The notes under the pieces: generated by a model | The model's database searches: none | What the model was told of the DNA's origin: nothing | Seen by the model: only the letters and a program-made list of their open reading frames with translations | Assembly (NCBI GenBank): GCA_947372005.1 | Contig: CANBRV010000110.1 | Location: forward strand, 1 to 7,321 | From: Comamonadaceae bacterium | GTDB lineage: Bacteria; Pseudomonadota; Gammaproteobacteria; Burkholderiales; Burkholderiaceae_C | Length of the DNA stretch: 7,321 nt | Reading direction: 5' to 3' | Part shown: piece after piece, positions 1 through 6,107 of the stretch | Position numbering within the stretch: the stretch's first letter is position 1 | Layout: each line of letters starts with the position of its first letter | Position numbers and translations under genes: made by a program

Positions 1-536
1 GCTTGAATCAACTGCTCTCGATCACCTTCAAATTCGGGAATAGAAGCATCGTAATCGCGAACGACCGTTAATCCCTGTGGAAATTCAACCAAAATCAACT
101 GTCGCACACGTTCACAGATTTCATGCACGTTCACTATACCCACCACATGCGGCTGACGATGCGGCGCTAAAAGCCTATCGACAAGGCTTTGCAAGCGATC
201 GGCCTCATGGATGATGACTTGCGTGTACTCAATCAAAGACTTTTCTTGCAAATCCATTTGCAAGAGCTGCGCAGCCCCGCGAATACCACCCAAAGGATTT
301 TTAATTTCATGAGCTAAATTACGCAGCAGCTCTTTATGCATCTCGTTTTGATCTGCCAGCGTCCGGTCTCCGCCACGCGATTGAATAAGCTGCCAATCGC
401 TCTCGATTTGCTTGCGCGGTACACCCAGCAAAGCTTCCAGCGCACTATTCGCAAAAGCAATACGCCCGCTATTCTCGACCGCAGCCACAGGCAAAGACTC
501 ATCATCCAGGTGCGAAAAATTGATTATCGTGCTCAT
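1..536 (-). CDS. ntrB: Nitrogen regulation sensor histidine kinase NtrB (GlnL), N-terminal part, runs off the left edge
   Basis: This is the sensor kinase that phosphorylates NtrC under nitrogen limitation and, with PII, dephosphorylates it in excess. About 179 residues are present. A PAS-like start (residues 15-45, including AVENSGRIAFANSALEALLG) is followed by the H-box LRNLAHEIKNPLGGIRGAAQ (71-90), with phospho-acceptor His76. A DHp helical region follows, and the window ends at the beginning of the N-box (GDREQLIQ). The ATG overlaps the stop of the upstream gene as ATGA, and GGGAG (545-549) lies 8 nt before it, so the start is well supported. The oddity is that the H-box His is near residue 139 in the E. 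coli protein but at 76 here. About 60 residues, the later PAS strands, appear to be missing, although the frame is open and coupled. The family call is firm; the signalling effect of the short PAS region is unknown. ntrC is expected next, outside the window. Confidence 0.93.
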   Translation of the reverse strand, partial: MSTIINFSHLDDESLPVAAVENSGRIAFANSALEALLGVPRKQIESDWQLIQSRGGDRTLADQNEMHKELLRNLAHEIKNPLGGIRGAAQLLQMDLQEKSLIEYTQVIIHEADRLQSLVDRLLAPHRQPHVVGIVNVHEICERVRQLILVEFPQGLTVVRDYDASIPEFEGDREQLIQ

Positions 537-976
537 CGTTTTAGCTCCCGCTTAAGACTAACAACATCTGACTCATGCCGTGCAATTTGCTGTTTGATTG
601 CCAATTTGCGCTCTAAGTCTTGAGATGTGGAGACCTCTGCGTACTGCTTGCGCAAATCAGCAAGCTGCGCCTCAGTTTTTTTGAGCTCTGCTTCAATAAT
701 AGCCTTCGCATCACTGTCGCGCTGACGTTGCACGGCTTGTTGCTCTGTATTTTTTGCCGGTTTTGTTACCTCCACCGCTCGCTTATGCGAAGGGACAGTC
801 ACCACTGCACCACCTTCTAAAAGCTGACATTTCTCTCGCTTCGCTTGCGCAGCATCATTTGTAATGATGCTGCCGCAACGATAAACAGCCTCTTGCGCTA
901 AGCCAATACTGGCATGGCCTAGAACATAAGTGATGAGAATGAAAAAGGCAACCGAAGTTGCCCTTTTTTGGTTCAT
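533..976 (-). CDS. Small secreted DUF4124-type protein with C-terminal coiled coil, between glnA and ntrB
   Basis: This is a 147-residue protein of unknown function. Residues 1-27 look like a Sec signal peptide: a basic start MNQKR, a hydrophobic stretch AFFILITYVLG, and probable cleavage after SIGLA. The mature part begins with YRCGSIITNDAAQAKREKC (Cys34 and Cys50), which resembles the DUF4124 pattern of an aromatic-RC start, a TN turn and a second Cys. Residues about 85-146 are rich in K, E, Q and R with heptad-like spacing and probably form a coiled coil, so a periplasmic location is inferred. It starts 14 nt after the glnA stop with only a weak ribosome site, and its stop overlaps the ntrB start, so it probably couples ntrB translation. 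Two RNA hairpins lie within its first 130 bases, one with the form of an intrinsic terminator. No later start codon would keep the signal peptide, so I kept this ATG. No role in nitrogen control can be shown from the sequence. Confidence 0.85.
   Translation of the reverse strand: MNQKRATSVAFFILITYVLGHASIGLAQEAVYRCGSIITNDAAQAKREKCQLLEGGAVVTVPSHKRAVEVTKPAKNTEQQAVQRQRDSDAKAIIEAELKKTEAQLADLRKQYAEVSTSQDLERKLAIKQQIARHESDVVSLKRELKR
849..873 (-). repeat. Perfect 11-bp inverted repeat (hairpin) inside the DUF4124-type gene
   Basis: The plus strand reads GCAGCATCATT, loop TGT, AATGATGCTGC: 11 paired bases without a mismatch. If the innermost pair is left open, this is 10 bp with a 5-base loop. It covers codons for residues 35-43, within the conserved Cys region of the protein. 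Neither side has a T run, so it is not a simple intrinsic terminator. It could act on mRNA folding, processing or decay of the glnA-ntrB message, or be chance. Confidence 0.6.
942..963 (-). terminator. Intrinsic terminator or attenuator after glnA, embedded in the DUF4124-type coding start
   Basis: On the minus strand, GGCAAC, loop TTCG, GTTGCC is followed directly by TTTTT (946-942). The stem is a perfect 6 bp closed by the very stable C(UUCG)G tetraloop, and an A6 tract (969-964) precedes it, so it is also terminator-shaped on the plus strand. It begins about 29 nt after the glnA stop and occupies codons 5-12 of the next gene. It would end a share of glnA transcripts and lower expression of ntrB and ntrC relative to glnA. 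That role is inferred; the structure is visible. Confidence 0.75.
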
Positions 977-990
977 ACGAACAAACTCGT

Positions 991-2406
991 TTAGAGTGAG
1001 TAGTACATATCAAACTCAACAGGGTGTGGTGCCATGCGCATACGCGTGACTTCGCCCATTTTGAGTTCAATGTAAGCATCTAGCATGCTGTCAGTAAATA
1101 CGCCGCCTTTAGTCAAGAACGCACGATCTTTGTTCAGCTCGTCAAGTGCTTGGTCCAAGCTGTGGCAAACGGTTGGCACCAACGCATCTTCCTCTGGTGG
1201 GAGGTGATACAGGTCTTTAGTCGCCGCTTCGCCTGGATGAATCTTGTTCTCGATACCATCAAGACCAGCCATCATAAGTGCCGCAAAGCACAGGTATGGG
1301 TTCGCCAATGGATCTGGGAAACGCGCTTCAATGCGACGACCTTTAGGATTAGCCACAAACGGAATACGAATCGATGCCGAGCGGTTACGTGCTGAATAAG
1401 CCAATTTCACTGGCGCTTCAAAACCAGGAACTAAACGCTTGTAGCTATTGGTGCCTGGATTAGTGATCGCGTTCAATGCCTTAGCGTGCTTGATGATGCC
1501 GCCTATGTAGTACAAAGCGGTCTCTGACAAGCCTGCATAGCCGTCGCCAGCAAACAGGTTTTTGCCATCTTTCCAAATCGACTGGTGAACGTGCATGCCT
1601 GAGCCATTGTCGCCTTGCAGCGGTTTTGGCATGAAGGTCGCGGTCTTGCCATAGCTGTGCGCCACGTTTTGCACCACGTACTTGAGCAAAATCGTCCAAT
1701 CGGCGCGCTGCACGAGTGTGGAGAAGCGTGTACCGATTTCGTTTTGACCTGCACCCGCCACTTCGTGGTGGAACACTTCAACTGGGATGCCGAGTGACTC
1801 GAGCACCAAAGAGATCTCAGCACGCAAATCTTGCGTGCTATCGACTGGAGGAACAGGGAAGTAACCGCCTTTAACGGTTGGACGATGGCCTTTGTTGCCG
1901 CCGTCCATTTCTTTGCCACTGTTCCATGGTGCTTCGTAATCGTCAATCTTGACAAAGCAGCCGCTCATGTCAGCATTCCAGCGCACGTCGTCAAACAAGA
2001 AGAACTCCGGCTCTGGACCAAAAAATGCTGTGTCGCCAATACCTGTTTCTTTGAGGTACGCCTCAGCACGCAGCGCAATCGCACGTGGATCGCGGTCATA
2101 CGCCTTCATGTCAGCTGGTTCATAAACCGTGCAAGACATGAACAGTGTTGGCTCGTCAAAGAATGGATCAATGTTGGCAGTATTTGGATCAGGTATGAGC
2201 AACATGTCCGATGCTTCGATACCCTTCCAGCCAGCAATTGATGAACCGTCGAATGCATGACCTGACGTGAATTTGTCTTCGTCAAAGTGTGACACTGGCA
2301 CAGTCACGTGCTGCTCTTTACCACGGGTATCGGTAAAACGGAAATCAACAAACTTAACGTCGTTGTCCTTCACCATCTTCATCACGTCTGCGACGGTTTT
2401 AGTCAT
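991..2406 (-). CDS. glnA: Glutamine synthetase, type I (adenylylation-regulated)
   Basis: This enzyme makes glutamine from glutamate, ammonia and ATP as a cytoplasmic dodecamer and is the entry point of ammonia assimilation. It has 471 residues (E. coli 469) and is complete. Visible landmarks are FDGSSIAGW (52-60, Asp53), the metal-binding FGPEPEF region (Glu132, Glu134), Glu215 and Glu223 in VFHHEVAGAGQNEIG, the ATP-site stretch KPLQGDNGSGMHVHQS (His272), Glu330 in GFEAP, and Glu360/Arg362 in RRIEARF. Each is offset by +3 from E. coli numbering. The adenylylation tyrosine is Tyr400 in KDLYHLPPEE, so control by GlnE is expected. A GGAG site lies 7 nt before the ATG. Transcription is probably driven by the sigma-54 promoter at 2451-2466 with NtrC bound upstream. 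Nothing in the protein is unusual. Confidence 0.98.
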   Translation of the reverse strand: MTKTVADVMKMVKDNDVKFVDFRFTDTRGKEQHVTVPVSHFDEDKFTSGHAFDGSSIAGWKGIEASDMLLIPDPNTANIDPFFDEPTLFMSCTVYEPADMKAYDRDPRAIALRAEAYLKETGIGDTAFFGPEPEFFLFDDVRWNADMSGCFVKIDDYEAPWNSGKEMDGGNKGHRPTVKGGYFPVPPVDSTQDLRAEISLVLESLGIPVEVFHHEVAGAGQNEIGTRFSTLVQRADWTILLKYVVQNVAHSYGKTATFMPKPLQGDNGSGMHVHQSIWKDGKNLFAGDGYAGLSETALYYIGGIIKHAKALNAITNPGTNSYKRLVPGFEAPVKLAYSARNRSASIRIPFVANPKGRRIEARFPDPLANPYLCFAALMMAGLDGIENKIHPGEAATKDLYHLPPEEDALVPTVCHSLDQALDELNKDRAFLTKGGVFTDSMLDAYIELKMGEVTRMRMAPHPVEFDMYYSL

Positions 2407-2450
2407 ATGCTTACTCCAAGTTAAAAATAAAAAAGTACAAATAGGGTGAA

Positions 2451-2466
2451 CGCAAATTTTGTGCCA
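2451..2466 (-). promoter_or_regulatory. Sigma-54 (RpoN) promoter of glnA
   Basis: The minus strand reads TGGCAC, AAAAT, TTGCG, which fits the sigma-54 consensus TGGCAC-N5-TTGC almost perfectly, with the -24 GG and -12 GC exactly 10 bases apart. Transcription would start near 2440, giving a leader of about 34 nt that is AT-rich and ends in the GGAG ribosome site of glnA. No convincing sigma-70 promoter was found in the same gap. Confidence 0.93.
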
Positions 2467-2507
2467 CGTCCAGCCATCAAGTGGATTGCTACTGAGCGCT
2501 ACAAAAC

Positions 2508-2522
2508 CACTGATTCTAGTGA
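2508..2522. repeat. 15-bp repeat, copy 1 of 2, in the glnA control region
   Basis: CACTGATTCTAGTGA matches the copy at 2567-2581 at 13 of 15 positions. It is itself an imperfect palindrome (CACT and AGTG around six bases). It lies between the NtrC site and the sigma-54 promoter. It resembles NtrC half-sites, but with one extra base between the arms. Confidence 0.5.
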
Positions 2523-2551
2523 AATTTAACCACTAACGCCCAGTCATTTTT

Positions 2552-2568
2552 TGCACCAAAATAGAGCA
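2552..2568 (-). promoter_or_regulatory. NtrC-binding enhancer site upstream of glnA
   Basis: The plus strand reads TGCAC, CAAAATA, GAGCA. This matches the NtrC pattern TGCAC-N7-GTGCA with one full half-site and one mismatch in the other (GAGCA for GTGCA). It closely resembles the known enterobacterial glnA enhancer. Its centre is about 100 bp upstream of the sigma-54 promoter and about 120 bp upstream of the predicted start, a usual distance for activation by DNA looping. Confidence 0.8.
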
Positions 2569-2581
2569 CTCAGTCTAGTGA
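2567..2581. repeat. 15-bp repeat, copy 2 of 2, abutting the NtrC site
   Basis: CACTCAGTCTAGTGA starts 59 bp from the start of the other copy, overlaps the last two bases of the NtrC site and ends 3 bases before the stop codon of the CinA-like gene. It could form a weak 4-bp hairpin after that gene, but it has no following T run on the minus strand. A regulator site is more plausible than a terminator, though neither is proven. Confidence 0.5.
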
Positions 2582-2584
2582 TAT

Positions 2585-3382
2585 TCACCGTTTTAGTTCA
2601 TCCAACAAGGTTGAATTCAAGAGTTTTAGTCCCACAATCAAAGCGGGATAAGCATTTTTTACCAATTCTGGCGCACCTTTCACCCCCAACTCGATATGTC
2701 GTCCATATTTAGGATGATCCACGCTGGGCAAGCTAAAAACTTTGATGCCAACAAAATCAGCTTCTATTTTTTCCATCAACGGCGTCAGGGTTGCCTCCAT
2801 TGATCCTTCCACAATCACTGACTGCTCCGCGTAGTTATTTTTGTTGAAATACGGGGCGTAATAAGTATCTAACACCCACTCCATCATTGGCCAGGCCATA
2901 ACAGGAAACCCTGGAACGAAATAAACACGGCTCACGCTAAATCCGGCAATCTTGTTGTACGGATTTGGGATGAGCTCTGCTCCTGAAGGAAACACCGCCA
3001 TATTCAAGCGATGCTTGTTGTCATCTCGCTCAGGTTCATAAGGCTGTCCATTCTCTTTTGCCACATCTTGCATGCGCTCGCGAATCAACTCTGCCCCGCG
3101 TGGGTGAAGCGCCAACTCAACTCCCAGTGCTTTAGCGGCACATTGCCGCGTGTGATCATCTGGCGTGGCGCCAATGCCGCCTGTAGAGAACACCACATCG
3201 CCAGAATCGAAAGCTGCCTTTAATGCGGCCGTAATGCGTACGGAGTCATCCCCCACGTAATTGGCGTAACTAAGCTCTAAGCCACGGCTAGATAAGATGT
3301 CGATGACTTTACTCATGTGCTTATCCGCACGCTTGCCTGACAAGATTTCATCGCCGATGATGATGAGACCAAATTTAAACAT
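2585..3382 (-). CDS. CinA-like molybdopterin-binding-domain protein (single domain)
   Basis: This is a 265-residue protein of the MoaB/MogA/CinA N-terminal fold (MoCF_biosynth). Visible motifs are GDEILSGKR (10-18), the phosphate-binding-like loop STGGIGATPDDHT (66-78) and the VPGFP segment (156-160). Full CinA is about 400 residues and carries a C-terminal nicotinamide-mononucleotide deamidase domain, which is absent here. Competence and NMN-deamidase names should therefore not be carried over, and the true substrate is unknown. I chose the ATG at 3382 because AAGGAG (3395-3390) lies 7 nt before it. A TTG six bases upstream would add only two residues and has poorer spacing. The start overlaps the end of the EI24 gene by 8 bases, implying translational coupling. 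No convincing terminator follows, so some read-through into glnA is possible. Confidence 0.9.
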   Translation of the reverse strand: MFKFGLIIIGDEILSGKRADKHMSKVIDILSSRGLELSYANYVGDDSVRITAALKAAFDSGDVVFSTGGIGATPDDHTRQCAAKALGVELALHPRGAELIRERMQDVAKENGQPYEPERDDNKHRLNMAVFPSGAELIPNPYNKIAGFSVSRVYFVPGFPVMAWPMMEWVLDTYYAPYFNKNNYAEQSVIVEGSMEATLTPLMEKIEADFVGIKVFSLPSVDHPKYGRHIELGVKGAPELVKNAYPALIVGLKLLNSTLLDELKR

Positions 3383-4208
3383 GCTCAAGCTCCTTAGTGG
3401 GGGTCATTTGAATTGCACGATGCTGATCTAGTGCAGCAAGACAGTAGTGAATAAACCAAAGCGACGAGAACGCAAACACGAGCGTATAAAGCCATAGCAT
3501 CACAGGTAACAAAATCACTGCGAACACCGCGGCCATAGCACCTAATGCCCATATCAAAGAAGGCATTGCCCCCAAGTACCCCACCACAAGCCCCATGAAT
3601 AAAAGGCTACCGCGATGCTGCCGCATGATCGCCTGGCGCTCGTTTGCAGTCGCATGACCCGCGAGCGCCTCAAAGCTCATCACGCGGTACGTGAGCCAGC
3701 CCCAAATAAGCGGAGGCAAAATCATAATGAGTGGCGGGACCAACCACAGCGGCATCGATAAGATCAAAAGCACCAGCGCAAGGAGTGTCGAACCGATAGC
3801 CCATAAAGCACTGTGGATGGATGAAGAGATTCCGTCCTGCGCTTTCGCAAGACTTGTAAAACGCCGCTGCGAAACCAACTCAACCAATGCTGGCGTCATC
3901 AACCAAGCCACGATGAGCATGACAAGGAAAATTAAAACAGGGGTTGCGATAGCAATCACAATGATGGGGGCTACTGCCGTGCGAAAACCTTGCAGGCCAA
4001 AACGTGTAAACCAATCCAGCAGTGTGCTAAAAAATCCTGATCCTTCCAACCATAACCGCACAGCCTCTAAAGCATGACTCCAAAAAAAGTATCCTAGCAA
4101 ACCACCCAAAATAGTCAGCAAAAACAAGGGCAAAAGCGATAACCACATGACTCGCGGATGGAGGCAGTAAAAAGCAGCACGCCAAAATGAATCCAATAAA
4201 AGCTTCAT
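3375..4208 (-). CDS. EI24-domain inner-membrane protein
   Basis: This is a 277-residue multi-pass membrane protein. Hydrophobic segments are at about 22-43, 78-104, 133-150, 152-173, 202-225 and 227-255. The stretch YRVMSFEALAGHATANER (174-191) resembles the conserved loop of bacterial EI24/CysZ-like proteins between membrane segments. EI24-family proteins include the sulfate transporter CysZ, but this branch in betaproteobacteria has no established substrate, so sulfate transport should not be assumed. The gene lies 13 nt after the EamA transporter gene, with GAGA before its ATG, and overlaps the CinA-like gene by 8 bases. Pairing of EI24 with a CinA-like gene next to glnA is, from memory, common in Burkholderiales. 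The family call is fairly secure; the function is unknown. Confidence 0.87.
   Translation of the reverse strand: MKLLLDSFWRAAFYCLHPRVMWLSLLPLFLLTILGGLLGYFFWSHALEAVRLWLEGSGFFSTLLDWFTRFGLQGFRTAVAPIIVIAIATPVLIFLVMLIVAWLMTPALVELVSQRRFTSLAKAQDGISSSIHSALWAIGSTLLALVLLILSMPLWLVPPLIMILPPLIWGWLTYRVMSFEALAGHATANERQAIMRQHRGSLLFMGLVVGYLGAMPSLIWALGAMAAVFAVILLPVMLWLYTLVFAFSSLWFIHYCLAALDQHRAIQMTPTKELEHV
3390..3395 (-). promoter_or_regulatory. Ribosome binding site that decides the start of the CinA-like gene
   Basis: AAGGAG on the minus strand lies 7 nt upstream of the ATG at 3382 and inside the last codons of the EI24 gene. Its spacing favours that ATG over the TTG at 3388. Confidence 0.8.
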
Positions 4209-4221
4209 ATTGATCTCTCGT

Positions 4222-5145
4222 TTAATTATCCAAAATCACGTGCAAATCGGCTTGCCGCTCACGCGCTGTTAACCACGTACCGAGCACGCCACTAAATGCA
4301 ATGATGGCAATGCCAAGCACAGCCCATTCATCTAATTGATGCGCAAAAACGAGCCAACCACCAATGACGGCAAATGGAATTTGAGCATACAAATACGGAG
4401 TCAAAACGGCAACAGGGGCGTGTGCATAGCCCAAAATTAAAAAGCTATGCCCAATCGTGGCGGACACAGCAATCAATAGCAGCAAACTTGCTAACGTCCA
4501 TGCACTGATGCCCAGCACGCTAGAGGCCGATGACCAAGCGGCCAAAGAGTTTTGCAGGACAAAGGGTAGAGTCACACTAGATATGAGAAAGCCAATCCAG
4601 CCCGTATACGCGTGCGTAACGGCAGCACTATCAAGCTTGGCTAGTTTGTATGTCAGCATTTGAAATCCAGCACTGGTAAACACCAAGATAAGTGGCAACA
4701 ACGAGCCCCAGGTAAACGCCGCATGACCAGGGCGAATAATGACCATCGCGCCAACAAAGCCCATCGACACCAAAAGCCAGCGCAATAACGAAATATGCTC
4801 CTTAAGCGCAACCGCAGCCACAACCGTCATCAAGAGCGGCGTGAGCATCATCAAAGCTGTGAAATCAGACACAGGAATCAATTTCAGACTAAAAAATGCC
4901 AAGATACTCGACCCAGTTAACAACACGCCGCGATAGATTTGCAGGCGAACATGCTGTGATGTCAAACGCCACGTGCCTTGAGTGCGATTCAGCCAAACGG
5001 ATGTGGTCAACACTTGAAAACCAAATCGAAACCACATCACAACCGCAAACGGCACTGCCACGCTCACGTACTTGGTTGCAGTATCTAACGTGGCAAAGGC
5101 TGCTGCTGCGCACACCACAAAAGCAATGCCATACAAGTGATTCAT
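4222..5145 (-). CDS. DMT-superfamily EamA transporter
   Basis: This is a 307-residue inner-membrane protein with about ten transmembrane helices. They are arranged as two EamA repeats, at about residues 6-138 and 149-293. The first repeat ends with the typical stretch KEHISLLRWLLVSMGFVGAM then VIIRPG (115-140), and the second contains LTPYLYAQIPFAVIGGWLVF (248-267). Family members export or import metabolites such as amino acids, nucleotides or S-adenosylmethionine; the substrate cannot be read from the sequence. The ATG overlaps the desaturase stop (ATGA, 5145-5142), so the two are probably translated together. The C-terminus is a short charged cytoplasmic tail (ARERQADLHVILDN). Length and topology are normal. 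Confidence 0.93.
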   Translation of the reverse strand: MNHLYGIAFVVCAAAAFATLDTATKYVSVAVPFAVVMWFRFGFQVLTTSVWLNRTQGTWRLTSQHVRLQIYRGVLLTGSSILAFFSLKLIPVSDFTALMMLTPLLMTVVAAVALKEHISLLRWLLVSMGFVGAMVIIRPGHAAFTWGSLLPLILVFTSAGFQMLTYKLAKLDSAAVTHAYTGWIGFLISSVTLPFVLQNSLAAWSSASSVLGISAWTLASLLLLIAVSATIGHSFLILGYAHAPVAVLTPYLYAQIPFAVIGGWLVFAHQLDEWAVLGIAIIAFSGVLGTWLTARERQADLHVILDN

Positions 5146-6074
5146 TGATTCGCCTTAAAAAGCGTGGCTCGCAAGCGAACAAGTCCCATGCGCTGCTGCG
5201 CCCAAAAGCCGCGTCCGTAATCCACAGCGGGCTGATCATTGACTCCCGTGGGGTCATAGCGATTTTCAAAATGAGCTGTGCCATAAAGCATATCCCACCA
5301 AGGCAGTAAGACGCCAAAATTGTGACCAAAGCCATGCGAAACGCTATGGTGCAGGCGATGAAAACGCGGACTCACCCAAAGGCGTTCGCCAACGCGGCCA
5401 AAGGAAAGCTTGAGATTGGCATGCTGCAAGCTCTCTGATAGCTGAGTCAAAGCCACAATCAGAACAAACTGACTTGGACTCACACCAATCAAAAATGCAA
5501 TACACACCATCAAAGCATCGCGCAGCATATCGTCAATCAAGTGATTACGGTTATCGCTCCAACAAGTCATTTGCTGCTGTGCATGATGCAGGCTATGCAA
5601 TGCCCACCAAGGTCGCCATGCGTGCTGCGCACGGTGAATCCAGTAGTCGGCAAAATCAAACACAATCAAATAAATGACCAAGCTCGCTAATGCGCCATCC
5701 GTTACGCTTGGCCATATCTGGTCCAATTGAAACGTACCAAGACTCACAAAGCCCATGCTGCCTGATCGAAAAATGCTAAAAGCATCATTCAGTAGCGGCT
5801 GCAAAAAAAGGAACATGGCAAGCCTGAAGATCCCAAGCCGATGCAGGAGGGTATAGAGCATATCCACGCGAATCGTGTCTCTGTCAGTCACTAACTCCAC
5901 AGGACGCAGGCGCTGCAACGGCACAAGCACGAGCGCAATCACCGCCAGCTGTACACACCCCCACAAGAACCAAGCTGCAGCAACATATCCATCTTCCAGA
6001 TAATTCGTCATGTCTAACCACAACATGACAGGCTGAAAAACCGATTCAAAAAGCCACTGTTGTGCATCGAACAT
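5142..6074 (-). CDS. Sterol desaturase / fatty acid hydroxylase family membrane di-iron protein
   Basis: This is a 310-residue integral membrane oxygenase-type protein. The histidine clusters for the di-iron site are present: HRAQH (147-151, HX3H), HSLHH (160-164, HX2HH), HRLHH (239-243, HX2HH), plus His178, His218, His247 and His251. Hydrophobic segments are at about 31-53, 82-97, 127-142 and 185-212. Such proteins hydroxylate or desaturate lipid chains or sterols using oxygen. In bacteria without sterols the substrate is more likely a fatty acyl, hopanoid or other lipid, which cannot be decided here. All metal-ligand motifs look intact, so the enzyme is probably active. The gene starts 18 nt after the propeller gene, with GGCGGA as a moderate ribosome site, and overlaps the transporter gene at ATGA. 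A hairpin (6089-6107) lies just upstream. Confidence 0.9.
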   Translation of the reverse strand: MFDAQQWLFESVFQPVMLWLDMTNYLEDGYVAAAWFLWGCVQLAVIALVLVPLQRLRPVELVTDRDTIRVDMLYTLLHRLGIFRLAMFLFLQPLLNDAFSIFRSGSMGFVSLGTFQLDQIWPSVTDGALASLVIYLIVFDFADYWIHRAQHAWRPWWALHSLHHAQQQMTCWSDNRNHLIDDMLRDALMVCIAFLIGVSPSQFVLIVALTQLSESLQHANLKLSFGRVGERLWVSPRFHRLHHSVSHGFGHNFGVLLPWWDMLYGTAHFENRYDPTGVNDQPAVDYGRGFWAQQRMGLVRLRATLFKANQ

Positions 6075-6088
6075 AGTTAGTCCGCCAA

Positions 6089-6107
6089 GCGTCTAATCTC
6101 TAGACGC
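6089..6107 (-). repeat. Hairpin over the propeller stop codon, just before the desaturase ribosome site
   Basis: The plus strand reads GCGTCTA, loop ATCTC, TAGACGC: a perfect 7-bp stem with a 5-base loop. It includes the TAG stop of the propeller gene and ends about 15 nt before the desaturase ATG. No T run follows on the minus strand, so it is not an intrinsic terminator. It could affect ribosome re-initiation or mRNA stability. Confidence 0.5.

Noticed and set aside
1148..1162. Short palindrome GCTTGGTCCAAGC in glnA
   Set aside because: A 6-bp arm palindrome in conserved coding sequence is expected by chance, with no regulatory context.
1831..2241. Open frame of 136 codons on the plus strand inside glnA
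   Set aside because: It is antisense to the highly conserved glnA, has no recognisable protein features and no good ribosome site; it is a shadow of the glnA codon pattern.
2475..2488. Possible IHF site between the NtrC site and the sigma-54 promoter
   Set aside because: CATCAAGTGGATTG has the right core (ATCAA) but differs from WATCAANNNNTTR at the first base and in the TTR part; too weak to annotate, though an IHF bend here would make sense.
2500..2550. Sigma-70 promoter for glnA using TAGAAT as -10
   Set aside because: No acceptable -35 element occurs at 16-18 bases upstream on the minus strand.
2567..2584. Terminator for the CinA-like gene
   Set aside because: The only candidate stem is 4 bp with a 6-base loop, and the following bases on the minus strand (GCTCTATTTT) do not form a proper T tract next to the stem.
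3383..3388. TTG at 3388 as the start of the CinA-like gene
   Set aside because: The ATG at 3382 has AAGGAG at ideal spacing; the TTG would place that site only 1 nt away.
3691..4077. Open frame of 128 codons on the plus strand within the EI24 gene
   Set aside because: It is antisense to a clear membrane protein and shows no domain or signal.
4896..5309. Open frame of 137 codons on the plus strand across the transporter-desaturase junction
   Set aside because: It is antisense to two well-supported coupled genes, with a composition unlike a real protein.
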